Of a stretch of DNA of 64,000 nt, positions 25,074 to 34,670 are shown in pieces (positions within the stretch are counted from its first letter, which is position 1; every line of letters begins with the position of its first letter). Source of the stretch: JBCAXA01 sp038534295 (GTDB taxonomy: Bacteria; Pseudomonadota; Gammaproteobacteria; Steroidobacterales; Woeseiaceae); NCBI GenBank assembly GCA_038534295.1, contig JBCAXA010000004.1, positions 1 through 64,000 on the forward strand, given 5' to 3'. The position numbers and the translations under genes are program-made. The notes under the pieces are model-generated. The model worked only from the letters and a program-made list of their open reading frames with translations, made no database searches and was not told the origin of the DNA.

Positions 25074-28000
25074 GACGTCGGCTCCGCGGCGGGCAGATAG
25101 CGACGGATGGTCTCGAGCAGCTGGTGGTCTTGGTATGGCTTACCGAGGTAGTCATTAACGCCAATCTCGATCGCGCGAGCCCGGTGCTTTTCGCTAACGC
25201 GGGACGTGATCATGATGATCGGCGTGTCGGCAAAGCGACTGTCGTTGCGCACATGGGTTGCGAATTCATAGCCATCCATGCGCGGCATTTCGATGTCCAG
25301 CAAAATCACCGCCGGTTTTTCTTCCTCGAGCTTGGCGATCGCGTCGATGCCGTCCTTAGCGGCAACCGCGCGGAGTCCCTGCCGCAGCAGGAAGCGTTCG
25401 GTGACGCGTCGAACCGTAATTGAATCGTCGACCACGAGCACGAGCGGCGGTCGATCTGGCGCGGGCTCCGGCGGCAGTTCTGGCGGCAGCAATTCGACGG
25501 CGCTGCGCTTATCGCCGATCAGCGCACCGGGATCGATAATCAGCACGACGCTGCCATCACCGAGAATCGTCGCGCCTGCGATTCCGCGCACAGCGGCCAA
25601 CTGCGGGCCGACCGACTTCACAACGATCTCGCGGCTGGTGAGCATTTCATCGGTCAGCAACGCGACGGCGTTATCGCCTTTGCGGACCAGCACAAGCGGT
25701 ACTGGGGCATCGTCGTCACCGAGTTCGGTGGCACGCCCGCCGACCAGATGGCCAAGATGGACCAGGCGGTACGCACGTTCGCCGTACTCGAACAATTTTT
25801 CCTCGCCGCTCAGAAGCTGGTTGAGCTGGCCCCGGTCGACGCGTGCAACGCCTTCGACGGCCGGCAACGGCAGTGCATAGATTTCGTCACCGGTCCGCAC
25901 GATCAGTGCTTGGGTAATTGCGAGCGTAAACGGCAAGCGGATCGTGAAATTGGTGCCCTGCCCGTCAATCGACGCGATCTTTAGCGAACCGCCGAGCTTC
26001 TTGACCTCATTGGCAACGACATCCATACCGACGCCGCGACCGGCCGACTGCGTCAGCGAATCGGCGGTGCTGAATCCGGGCGTCAGGATCAGTTCCATCG
26101 CCGCCTCGTCGCTGAGTTTCTCCGAGCCCACCAAACCGCGCTCGAGCGCTTTCTGACGGATTCGCTCGACATTGAGGCCTGCGCCGTCGTCGGCGACATC
26201 GATGACCATCTCCGAGCCTTCGCGATGCAGACGAACTGTGATACCGCCGATTCGCGATTTGCCGGCCGCTACGCGGGCCGCTTCATCCTCGATGCCGTGG
26301 ATGACCGAATTGCGCAGCATGTGCTCAAACGGCGGCAGCATCTTCTCGAGCACCTGGCGATCGAGTTCGCCGCTAGCGCCTTCGACGTTCAGTTCGGCCT
26401 GCTTCCCGGTCTCCTGGGCTGTCTGGCGCACTAGCCGCGTCAGGCGAGCGACGTGGCGCGAGAACGGCACCATACGCGTGCGCATCAAGCCATCTTGCAG
26501 TTCGGCCGTGACGCGCGCCTGCTGGATCAACAGCGTGTCGGCATCGCCGGTGAGACTTTGCAGCAGATCCTTGATGCTGCCGACGTCGCTCGCCGATTCA
26601 GCAAGCGCTCGCGAAAGCTGTTGAATCAGCGAGTAGCGATCCATCTCGAGCGGATCGAAGCCCGGGTCGCGCTGCTCGTCTTGATGACGGTTGATGATTT
26701 GCGTTTCCGTCTCGAGCTCGAGCTTGCGCAGCTGGCCGCGCAGGCGACTCACCGTTTGTTCGAGTTCCGACAGATTGAAGTTGATCAGATTGACCTGCTG
26801 CGACAAGCGGCTGTGGAAGATACTGATTTCGCCAGCGGCGTTCAGGAGGTCCTCGAGCAGTTCCGCATCAACGCGGGTGTACTCCTGGCGCTCGGCTGTT
26901 GCGGCAGCGCCGGGATGATCGCGTTGCGGCGGCGGAACCGCGGCCACCAGGTCCTCGACCGGAACGTCCTCGTCGATCGGCGTCTCGACGGCAGGTTGCG
27001 CCTCGGCGTCGCCCGCCTCGTCAACGAGAATCTCGATCGGCGTGTCAATCTCCGACGCGGCCCCGGTTTCGGGCTGCTCATCGCTGGCCGCAGGTGCCGC
27101 GACCTCAACATTGGCTGGCGTCTCGACCGACGCGTCGTCCGCAACAATCTCAATATCGGCAGGCTCGTCCGGCGCGAGTAGCACTTCAAGGGATGTACCT
27201 TCGCCGGTATCGTCGTCGCCCACCGTCGCGACGTCATGATCCTCGAGGGCAGCGGCGGCGATCTCGTCATCGATATTCGCGCCTTCGCGCGCAAGGTCGG
27301 ATTCCGGCGCTACATCGTCGGTGGCGGTTTCTGGAGTTTCCTCGGCCTTATCGAAACGCGGCGCTTCGAAAGCCTGCGTGCCGAGGTCAATAAAGTCATC
27401 GAGACCGGCGACAGTATCCGGATTGTCGAAGACCGATGAAATCGACACGACTGTCTCGCCAGGATCGGCATCCTCGGCGCCGGCCAGCGCAGAAATTGAC
27501 TGGTCGAGTTCCGAATCGCCTTCGGGTTGCTCCGCATCGTCACCCGGCACGGCGAGTTCGAACAAACTGTCTTCGAATATCGTTGGCTCGTCGCTGCCCC
27601 CCGCGACGAGCTCGTCGGGCGCATCGACCTGATCGACCGGCTCGCCGGTATCTGACTCAGCCGCGGGCTCGTCGACAACGATGGTCAGTGGCGGCTCGGC
27701 CGCATCTGGCAATTCGGGACGCCCGCTCCACGTCTGATTGGGGTCGACGCGTTCTACCTCAGCATCCGGTTCAGCGGGTGTGCCTAGCTGCCCGGCATCG
27801 AGCATCTCGACGACGGCCGTGTCATCGTCGCCGGCCGTTACCAGCACCACTTGCTCATTGTCGACCGCGTCGACGGTTATCGGTGCGGCAACATCGCTTG
27901 TCACCTGATCATCGGCAGCGGCTGGCGTATCCAGATAGGCCGCTAGTTCGGCGTGCATGGCGGCGGCGGCGTCCGGGGACTGTCCTGCGACGACGGTGTC

Positions 28001-31000
28001 GCGCATCCGGTGCAATTCGTCGAGTGCGCGCTGCACGGTACCGATCAAACGATCGTCGACGTCGGTGCGGCCGTCCTCAGCGGCGATCAGTACCGACTCG
28101 AGCTCGTGCGCCAAATCGCCGATCGGCGTCAGCCCGGCCATGCGCGCGCCACCTTTCAAGGTGTGTAGATGGCGTTTCAATTCCTGCAACGGCACGTCCG
28201 CTGGCGTTTCCGCCGCCAGTCGCTGCAGCGCTTCGTCGCTGGCTTCGAGGAGCTCCGTGGCCTCCTCGCCAAAGATCTCGGCAATCTCCGAATCGATCTC
28301 TGCGAGTTCGGCGTCCGCATCGACACTCACCACCTCGGTCGCCGCGACATCGGAAGGCTCGTCGGCCGGCGGCGCCGGTTGCGGCGGCACGCTCGGGACC
28401 ACTGACAGCGGCGGCGCGGTCAGCGCGTCGGTAGCGGCGGTCAGCTCGGCGACCAGCGACGCGACATTGGCGCGCTGCGCCTCGGGAGCGTTGATTTCGG
28501 CGACGAGCGTCTCGACCCCGTCTGTCGCTCGCGAAAACAGGCCGAGCGTCTCGGCCGAGCACGGCGTGTCTCGGTCGAAAAGCCGTCGTGCAAATCCGTT
28601 CAGCGCCGACGTCAAAATCAACACGCGCTCGGCATTGGCCATATTCGCGCTGCCGTGCAGCGTATGGCACGCGCGATGCACAGCCTCGCTCAGCGGGATC
28701 TCGTGTTCGAGCCCTTTTGCCTCGGCGACAAAATCGCGGATGACGGCGGTGTGGCTGGCCGCCTCCTTGGAGAAGATGTCGCGCAACACCGGGTCCATTT
28801 CCGGCAACGCCGCCTCGACGCTGGCGTCCGGCGGTTGCATCGTTGCCGCGTTGGGATTGCCTTCGGCAAATGCATGCGCCTTGCTCATCAGGAACCCAAG
28901 ATCTTGCGGCGGCTCGGTACCGATCTCGATCTGTTCCACCAGATCCGGCAGCGCCTGGGTCGCCTCGCGAACGAATTCGATCATGGGCGGGGTCGGCCGC
29001 AGGGTCTTGTTGATCAGACGATTCAGGAGGTCTTCGACCGACCAGCAGTATTCGCCCATGCGCTCGGCGCCGACCATGCGTCCGGAACCCTTCAGCGTGT
29101 GGAATGAGCGGCGAATCGTGATGAGCGCTTCATTGTCTTCAGGGTCGTCGGCCCAACGCGGCAGGTGGTTCTCGATGGACTCGATTTCCTCACGCGACTC
29201 TTCGATGAACAGCTCGAGCAACTCTGGGTCGACGTGCTCGTTGCCGTCAGCCACCACCGGCAAACCACCGATTTCAGGACGCTCGGGCGTGTCGAGCACC
29301 TCGGTTTCGCCGGGTTTCACCAGCCCAGCGGCAATGGCGTCGGGCGACAGGCGCTGCGTTTGCGCATGTTCGGCCGGCTCGGTGGTTGCCAGCGTCTCCA
29401 GATAGTCGAGACAGGTCTCGGCGTTATCGAGCATGTACCAAGGATCGCGGCGGCCGAGTTGAATCGTCTCGAGGTAGTACTCGAGGCTGACCACCGTGTC
29501 GGCTAGGCGATCCATGTCATCGGTGGCCAGCGGCGTCGCGCTGATCCGGAGCATTTGGTCAACGCACGCTAGAATGCGCTCGCTCACCTCCATGGCGCGT
29601 ACTTTGCCGAGCATCATCAAGCCAGCGGTGACGCCGCGCATCAATGAGCCGGCCGAGTCGATGCCAAGTCGATCGTCGTTGTTGGCGGCGACACGGGAAA
29701 TCGCTTCTTTCAGACGCGCAAGATTAATCAGGCATTCGCGCACGACCGCATGCGTGACCTGCTGATAGTCGACCTGGTCGCGCTCATTGATCGCCGGCAC
29801 GGACAAGGTGTCTTCGTTGTCCTCGTCGGCGTCAGCCGGTTTGATCAAACTCTTGAGCTGGCGATCGAGGTTGTCTTCTACTTTCAGTAGCGTTGCGGCG
29901 ATTTGAATCAAGGTAGCGTCATCAATCGCCGCGTCGGAATCGACCAGGCTCCGCAGCCGGGCGATCTCCGTTTGAATATCGCCACGCAGATCGCCAAGTC
30001 CGAGGACACCGAGTGTGTCGCTGATCTTCTTCAGTAGATCGAGCTGCGGCGCCAACTCGTCGGCATTGTCGCCACCGGTCCGAACGTAGATATCCAGCAC
30101 GTCTTTGACGCGGGCCAGGTCTTCACGGATGACGGCGGCAACCGTCTGCATCAGCTCCGCGCCTGGAGCATGCAAGCCCTCGCGCGCGTCTTCGACTTGT
30201 TTGTCGCCGGGGATCAGTTCGTCGAGATTGAAGGCTTTGCGGATCGACGTGACTTTCTCGCCTTGCCCCGTAGCCCGAGCCACGTAATACAGGAGATTAT
30301 TGAGCAGCTGCTCGGGCGGCCGTTTCTCGTAGGCCTCAACGCGACTGTCGATCAGCCGTTTGATTTCTCGATCGGCCTGACCCAATAAGCGTTTGATTGA
30401 CACACTGGTTGTCAGGCCACCGTCCGCGAGCCCTTCGAGAACGCCGCCGACGACCCACCACAGCTGATGGATGGTGTCCGTAGTCGCGGCTCGTTCGAGC
30501 GCTTCAGCGACCCGCGCGAGCTTACCGAGATGCTCGGCCGTGTTTTGTCCTTTGATCCAACCGAGCAGTGCCAGCTGGAAGGCCGGCCGCAGCTTAGCCG
30601 ACATGGCGACGACGTCCTCACCGGATGGCTTGCGTACCGGCACATCGCCGCTTGCCGACGCGGTGCGGGTGTTGAGCAGCAAAAGCGTACTCTCCGACAG
30701 CAGCGGCTTGCCGCGCACGGCGCGCAAATCGTTGAGAAGCGGCAGCAAGACGAGGGCAATGTCGCGGCCACCAGCCAACATGCGCTCCAGATATACCGGC
30801 AGCTGCACCATGCTGCGGGTCAGCGCATCGAGCCCATCGTCGTGGCCCGGGCTGCCGGGACGAAACCCCGCTAAGTGCTCGGCGGACGCCTCCATTTCCT
30901 CGGCCAGCAGCGCTGCGCCATAGACCTCGACCATCTGCAGCACACCGCGAACTTCGTGCAGATGACCGGCACAGCGTCGCAACGCGTCGGGCGTGTTGCG

Positions 31001-31099
31001 TTGCTCGACAGCATCTTCCAGCGCGATTCGCGCCTTGTTTAAGGTCTGATTCAGCTCGTCGCTAACTACGAAGAGCGACAGTGCTGCGGTTTCGGCCAC
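25070..31099 (-). CDS. chpA: ChpA: giant chemotaxis histidine kinase with several Hpt domains
   Basis: Kinase of the type IV pilus chemosensory system, 2009 aa. From the N-terminus: a FimL-like helical domain with a degenerate Hpt motif (residues about 1-120); three canonical Hpt domains with phosphoacceptor His667 (HTLKGSGRM), His812 (HTLHGSANM) and His979 (HTLKGGARM). An acidic linker of about 400 residues follows, then a CheA-type dimerisation/ATPase core (N box at about 1593, DVADDGAGL, GRGVGMDVV), a CheW-like domain and a C-terminal receiver with Asp1935 in LLDIEMPRMDGY. P. aeruginosa ChpA is longer (2472 aa) with more phosphotransfer domains. GTG start. Confidence 0.93.
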   Translation of the reverse strand: MAETAALSLFVVSDELNQTLNKARIALEDAVEQRNTPDALRRCAGHLHEVRGVLQMVEVYGAALLAEEMEASAEHLAGFRPGSPGHDDGLDALTRSMVQLPVYLERMLAGGRDIALVLLPLLNDLRAVRGKPLLSESTLLLLNTRTASASGDVPVRKPSGEDVVAMSAKLRPAFQLALLGWIKGQNTAEHLGKLARVAEALERAATTDTIHQLWWVVGGVLEGLADGGLTTSVSIKRLLGQADREIKRLIDSRVEAYEKRPPEQLLNNLLYYVARATGQGEKVTSIRKAFNLDELIPGDKQVEDAREGLHAPGAELMQTVAAVIREDLARVKDVLDIYVRTGGDNADELAPQLDLLKKISDTLGVLGLGDLRGDIQTEIARLRSLVDSDAAIDDATLIQIAATLLKVEDNLDRQLKSLIKPADADEDNEDTLSVPAINERDQVDYQQVTHAVVRECLINLARLKEAISRVAANNDDRLGIDSAGSLMRGVTAGLMMLGKVRAMEVSERILACVDQMLRISATPLATDDMDRLADTVVSLEYYLETIQLGRRDPWYMLDNAETCLDYLETLATTEPAEHAQTQRLSPDAIAAGLVKPGETEVLDTPERPEIGGLPVVADGNEHVDPELLELFIEESREEIESIENHLPRWADDPEDNEALITIRRSFHTLKGSGRMVGAERMGEYCWSVEDLLNRLINKTLRPTPPMIEFVREATQALPDLVEQIEIGTEPPQDLGFLMSKAHAFAEGNPNAATMQPPDASVEAALPEMDPVLRDIFSKEAASHTAVIRDFVAEAKGLEHEIPLSEAVHRACHTLHGSANMANAERVLILTSALNGFARRLFDRDTPCSAETLGLFSRATDGVETLVAEINAPEAQRANVASLVAELTAATDALTAPPLSVVPSVPPQPAPPADEPSDVAATEVVSVDADAELAEIDSEIAEIFGEEATELLEASDEALQRLAAETPADVPLQELKRHLHTLKGGARMAGLTPIGDLAHELESVLIAAEDGRTDVDDRLIGTVQRALDELHRMRDTVVAGQSPDAAAAMHAELAAYLDTPAAADDQVTSDVAAPITVDAVDNEQVVLVTAGDDDTAVVEMLDAGQLGTPAEPDAEVERVDPNQTWSGRPELPDAAEPPLTIVVDEPAAESDTGEPVDQVDAPDELVAGGSDEPTIFEDSLFELAVPGDDAEQPEGDSELDQSISALAGAEDADPGETVVSISSVFDNPDTVAGLDDFIDLGTQAFEAPRFDKAEETPETATDDVAPESDLAREGANIDDEIAAAALEDHDVATVGDDDTGEGTSLEVLLAPDEPADIEIVADDASVETPANVEVAAPAASDEQPETGAASEIDTPIEILVDEAGDAEAQPAVETPIDEDVPVEDLVAAVPPPQRDHPGAAATAERQEYTRVDAELLEDLLNAAGEISIFHSRLSQQVNLINFNLSELEQTVSRLRGQLRKLELETETQIINRHQDEQRDPGFDPLEMDRYSLIQQLSRALAESASDVGSIKDLLQSLTGDADTLLIQQARVTAELQDGLMRTRMVPFSRHVARLTRLVRQTAQETGKQAELNVEGASGELDRQVLEKMLPPFEHMLRNSVIHGIEDEAARVAAGKSRIGGITVRLHREGSEMVIDVADDGAGLNVERIRQKALERGLVGSEKLSDEAAMELILTPGFSTADSLTQSAGRGVGMDVVANEVKKLGGSLKIASIDGQGTNFTIRLPFTLAITQALIVRTGDEIYALPLPAVEGVARVDRGQLNQLLSGEEKLFEYGERAYRLVHLGHLVGGRATELGDDDAPVPLVLVRKGDNAVALLTDEMLTSREIVVKSVGPQLAAVRGIAGATILGDGSVVLIIDPGALIGDKRSAVELLPPELPPEPAPDRPPLVLVVDDSITVRRVTERFLLRQGLRAVAAKDGIDAIAKLEEEKPAVILLDIEMPRMDGYEFATHVRNDSRFADTPIIMITSRVSEKHRARAIEIGVNDYLGKPYQDHQLLETIRRYLPAAEPTS

Positions 31100-31138
31100 G
31101 TAAGGTCTCTCGACAGAAATCTCGGCGCGCAGTTCGGT

Positions 31139-33142
31139 TTACCCGCGCGCGTTGGCGGTCGCGGCGGGCTCGTCCGTGGACGGCCCGTGCTCAGCCAGTT
31201 GCTCTTCGGTCACGTAGGCGCCTGAGTCGGCGCCGACATCCGGCAGTTGAAAACCGGCGACTGTGCCGCGCAGCTGCGTGGCCAGTTCGGACAACTTGCG
31301 AATGGCGGACGCCGTGGCGACAGTTTCGCGCCCGGTCTTGTCGCTGATTTTGCGCAGCGTCGTCGTACGCTTATCGATATGCGACGCCAACGAATTTTGC
31401 TCTCTCGCCGACGTCGAAATGTTCTGGACCAAGCTCGCAATCTGATTCGATACTTGCTCGATTTCATCGAGCGCCGCACCCGCATTCTCAGCCAGCAACG
31501 CGCCGCCAACTACGTCGGTCGTCGAGCGCTCCATCGACACAACAGCCTCGTTGGTGTCGGCCTGAATGGTCCGTACGAGAACTTCGATTTGCTTGGTCGC
31601 GTTCGTGCAGCGCTCGGCGAGGCGCTGCACTTCGTCGGCTACCACGGCGAACCCACGCCCCGCCTCACCGGCCATCGACGCTTGGATCGACGCGTTCAGC
31701 GCGAGGATGTTGGTTTGCTCGGCGATGTCGTTGATCAGCTCAACGATGTTGCCGATTTCCTGTGAACTCTCGCCGAGGCGCTTGATACGCTTCGACGTCT
31801 CCTGAATGGTCTCGCGAATCGCATTCATACCATCGATGGTGCGGCGCACAGCGTCACCGCCTTTGTGCGCGACGTCGACCGAATGGCGCGCCACGTCGGA
31901 CGAGCGCTCGGCGTTACCGGAGACCTCCTCGATGGCGGCGACGATCGCACCAAGCTCATCGGTGGTCGCTTTGACCTCGTGCGCCTGCTGCCGTGCTGAC
32001 TGACTCATGCTCTGCGCCGCAGACTCGGTCTGCTTGGCGGCGCTGTCGACCATGATTGCGGTGTCGTTGATCGTCGCGACCAGCCCCCGCAGGGCCTCAA
32101 TGGCGTAGTTGATCGAGTCGGCGATCGCGCCGGTGATGTCCTCGGTGACCGTCGCCTGTACCGTGAGATCGCCGTCGGCAAGCGAACCGAGCTCATCGAG
32201 CAAGCGCAGAATCGCTTGTTGATTGCGTTCGTTTTGGTTCGATTGCTGTGCCGTCAAACCGGCCTGGCGCGCGGCGCGAAAATAGGCGGCGGCGAGCAGC
32301 AAACTCAACAACGCGGCCACACCCAGACCGGCGGGCAGCGCCCACGGCGGAATGTTTGCGCTCGCGCGCGGCGCAGCCGTTGCAAACGCCGGCAGCAGCG
32401 CGTCAGCGCCGCGCTCCAGCGAACGCAAGGCGACGGACGCTTTGCTCGCCGCCTCCGGGTCGCGCGTAATCGCGGTGACGTGCGTCGACAAGTTTCCGAA
32501 CGTGGTCAGCATCGCAGCCAGTTTTTCGCGGTCGGCGTCTACGCTGAGCGGTGTCACGTCGAACGGCGCTTGCTCGCCGCCGAGGGCAGCCAGCACGTTA
32601 CCCAGCCAATCGAGCGCGGTGTTCGCGCGCTCACCGCGCAGACCGACAGTCGCGCTGCCAGGCGCATCGATCGCCGCAAGCACGGCGCTTTGCCGATCCA
32701 ACTCGTCGACGAGTTCCACCGAGCCGCTGGCGATCAACAGCTCGCGCGTGCCGTCAACAAATGGCGGCAGGTCTTTTAGTAGCGCTTCGGTGGCCGCCGC
32801 TTGATAAACCAGCGCCTCGCCCGACGATGCGACGGTGCGCGCATCGGTCAGCAGGCGTTCCCAGACTGCCGCATCGCCCGGTAGCGGGCCGGCACGGCGC
32901 AGCTCCTCGAGCTCGCGAATTTTTTCATTGAGTCCGCGCAAACCGTCAGGGCTGCCGGCGACAGCGCTCGACGCGAACCTCGGCAAGCTTTGCGACGTTG
33001 CCGCAGCACGCGGTGTTGCGGTCGCGGCAGTCGAGCCGCCAGCCGATGATTGATACGTGAACCAGGCGATCGCACCAAGTGCCAGCGGGATCAATATCGC
33101 TATGAATTTGTAAATCGATGCGGGTTGCGCTGATGTCGCCAT
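31139..33142 (-). CDS. pilJ: PilJ methyl-accepting chemotaxis-like receptor
   Basis: Membrane chemoreceptor of the Pil-Chp system. Two membrane helices (about residues 10-30 and 270-290) flank a periplasmic PilJ-type sensor, followed by HAMP and a long cytoplasmic coiled-coil signalling domain with the tip EIGNIVELINDIAEQTNILALNASIQ and AGRGFAVVADEVQRLAER. At 667 aa it is a normal PilJ. No pilK methyltransferase gene follows: chpA begins after 39 bp. Confidence 0.93.
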   Translation of the reverse strand: MATSAQPASIYKFIAILIPLALGAIAWFTYQSSAGGSTAATATPRAAATSQSLPRFASSAVAGSPDGLRGLNEKIRELEELRRAGPLPGDAAVWERLLTDARTVASSGEALVYQAAATEALLKDLPPFVDGTRELLIASGSVELVDELDRQSAVLAAIDAPGSATVGLRGERANTALDWLGNVLAALGGEQAPFDVTPLSVDADREKLAAMLTTFGNLSTHVTAITRDPEAASKASVALRSLERGADALLPAFATAAPRASANIPPWALPAGLGVAALLSLLLAAAYFRAARQAGLTAQQSNQNERNQQAILRLLDELGSLADGDLTVQATVTEDITGAIADSINYAIEALRGLVATINDTAIMVDSAAKQTESAAQSMSQSARQQAHEVKATTDELGAIVAAIEEVSGNAERSSDVARHSVDVAHKGGDAVRRTIDGMNAIRETIQETSKRIKRLGESSQEIGNIVELINDIAEQTNILALNASIQASMAGEAGRGFAVVADEVQRLAERCTNATKQIEVLVRTIQADTNEAVVSMERSTTDVVGGALLAENAGAALDEIEQVSNQIASLVQNISTSAREQNSLASHIDKRTTTLRKISDKTGRETVATASAIRKLSELATQLRGTVAGFQLPDVGADSGAYVTEEQLAEHGPSTDEPAATANARG

Positions 33143-33167
33143 GGGTATTCTCGTCGCAGCGCAGCCG

Positions 33168-33731
33168 TCAGCTTGCTGCCTTCAGGAATCGCTCGCTTTC
33201 GACCAGCGGCTTGAGCGCAAAAACCGGCCAGGATTCTTCGCCGCGGCGAAAAATGCCGCTCAAAAATTCTTCGCAGCGAATAATGGTCTGCGGCGTCTCG
33301 GCACTGTATTCACTGTCGATAAAGCGGCGAAAGCCATGCACTTCGTCAACCAGAAGTCCGCACGATGCCTCCTTGTGATTGACGCTGATGACGCGTGTGT
33401 CGCGGTCCATCGCCACCCGGCCGCTGCCGAGCAGACCGCGTAAATCGATTAACGACAGCAGCTGACCGCGTACGTTGCTGAGGCCGAGCATCCAAGGTTT
33501 GGTTCCGGGAACTCGGGTGACGCCATCCGGCGGCATCAAGATCTCGCGCACGTCGTCGCGCGATGCCAGAAACGACTCGCCACCGAGCCGAAAACCAACG
33601 CCGACCCACTCCGTCGGTAAACCGGCTGCACGGCCCTGACCCGACAGGGCCTGTCGAGCACGGTTCTCGAGTTCGCGAAGCAGTTCAAACGGCGATTCGC
33701 GCAGCGACCGAATGTTGCCATCGGCGGTCAC
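33168..33731 (-). CDS. pilI: PilI, CheW-like adaptor
   Basis: CheW-domain protein (187 aa) coupling PilJ to ChpA. Motifs GFRLGGESFLASRDDVREI, WMLGLSNVRGQLLSLIDLRGLLG and VNHKEASCGLLVDEV are typical CheW beta-barrel features. GTG start 1 bp after the pilH stop; pilJ follows after 25 bp. Confidence 0.92.
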   Translation of the reverse strand: MTADGNIRSLRESPFELLRELENRARQALSGQGRAAGLPTEWVGVGFRLGGESFLASRDDVREILMPPDGVTRVPGTKPWMLGLSNVRGQLLSLIDLRGLLGSGRVAMDRDTRVISVNHKEASCGLLVDEVHGFRRFIDSEYSAETPQTIIRCEEFLSGIFRRGEESWPVFALKPLVESERFLKAAS

Positions 33732-33732
33732 G

Positions 33733-34098
33733 TCAGCCAGCGACCACGCTGCGGATCTTTTGCACCAGTTCTTTTTCTTTGACCGGTTTGGTCATGTACT
33801 CGGTTGCGCCCTGGCGCATACCCCAAATCCGATCGGTCTCTTGATCTTTCGAACTAATGATGATGATCGGTATCTCGGCCGTTTGCGGATTGCGCGAAAT
33901 CTCCCGGGTTGCCTGAAAGCCATTGGTGCCTGGCATCACGACATCCATCAAGATGACATCCGGACTGTGGCGTTCGGCTTGTACGCGAGCGTCATCGCCG
34001 TCTTCGGCGGTCAGCGTCTCGAACCCGTTGCGCGCCAACATTTCCTGCATGACGTGCAGTTCGGTCGGCGAATCATCGACAATCAGAACCGTTGCCAT
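33733..34098 (-). CDS. pilH: PilH response regulator
   Basis: Single-domain CheY-like receiver (121 aa) of the twitching system. Acidic pocket in VLIVDDSPTE, phospho-Asp in VILMDVVMPG (about residue 52), Lys in MTKPVKEKEL. GGAGG lies 7 nt before the ATG. In P. aeruginosa PilH acts with PilU/retraction and as a phosphate sink. Confidence 0.93.
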   Translation of the reverse strand: MATVLIVDDSPTELHVMQEMLARNGFETLTAEDGDDARVQAERHSPDVILMDVVMPGTNGFQATREISRNPQTAEIPIIIISSKDQETDRIWGMRQGATEYMTKPVKEKELVQKIRSVVAG

Positions 34099-34124
34099 CG
34101 TGACACCTCCGCGGCTACCGCCGC

Positions 34125-34517
34125 TTACCCGAGCTGATCAGAAATTGCACCCAGCAGTTCGTCCTTAGTGAACGGTTTCGTCAGGTATTGCTCTGACCCG
34201 ACGATGCGTCCTCGTGCGCGATCGAACAGGCCGTCTTTACTCGAGAGCATAATGACCGGTGTTTCGCGAAATGCTTTGTTGTGTTTGATCAGCGAGCAGG
34301 TTTGATAGCCATCGAGACGCGGCATCATGATGTCGACAAAAATGATGTCGGGCTGGTGGTCAGCAATTTTCGACAACGCATCGAAACCATCGACGGCCGT
34401 ATGGACCTCGCAGCCTTCTTTAGTGAGCAATGTCTCCGCCGTTCGGCGAATGGTCTTGGAGTCGTCAATGACGAGGATCTTCATGCCCTGCAGGCTGCCT
34501 GACTGGCTAGCTACCAC
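34125..34517 (-). CDS. pilG: PilG response regulator
   Basis: CheY-like receiver (130 aa), first gene of the Pil-Chp operon; PilG promotes pilus extension and cAMP signalling in P. aeruginosa. Very conserved text ILVIDDSKTIRRTAETLL, FVDIMMPRLDGYQTCSLIK, VIMLSSKDGLFDRA, YLTKPFTKDELLGAI. A GTG start at 34517 is supported by GGAG 6-7 nt upstream; an ATG at 34484 is possible. Divergent from gshB. Confidence 0.94.
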   Translation of the reverse strand: MVASQSGSLQGMKILVIDDSKTIRRTAETLLTKEGCEVHTAVDGFDALSKIADHQPDIIFVDIMMPRLDGYQTCSLIKHNKAFRETPVIMLSSKDGLFDRARGRIVGSEQYLTKPFTKDELLGAISDQLG

Positions 34518-34625
34518 GCTTTACTCCACGTTCGGTTCAAGCACGCAAATCCGGCGGCGGACTGCTCTGAACAGCGCGCTTGATAGCACATTGGTCAGAA
34601 CCGTGCCACGACGCGCGCCGGTGTA

Positions 34626-34653
34626 TTGGAATTGCGTTGCCCCTTTCCATAAT
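34626..34653 (+). promoter_or_regulatory. Candidate sigma-70 promoter of the gshB operon
   Basis: TTGGAA (34626-34631), 16-bp spacer, CATAAT (34648-34653), ending 17 bp before the gshB ATG. It would give a very short leader of about 10 nt. Confidence 0.5.
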
Positions 34654-34670
34654 ACTAGGCGCGGCGACGA

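Noticed and set aside
34575..34620. Sigma-54-like site ahead of pilG (minus strand TGGCACGGTTCTGAC)
   Set aside because: The -12 position reads AC instead of GC, so the essential element is missing.
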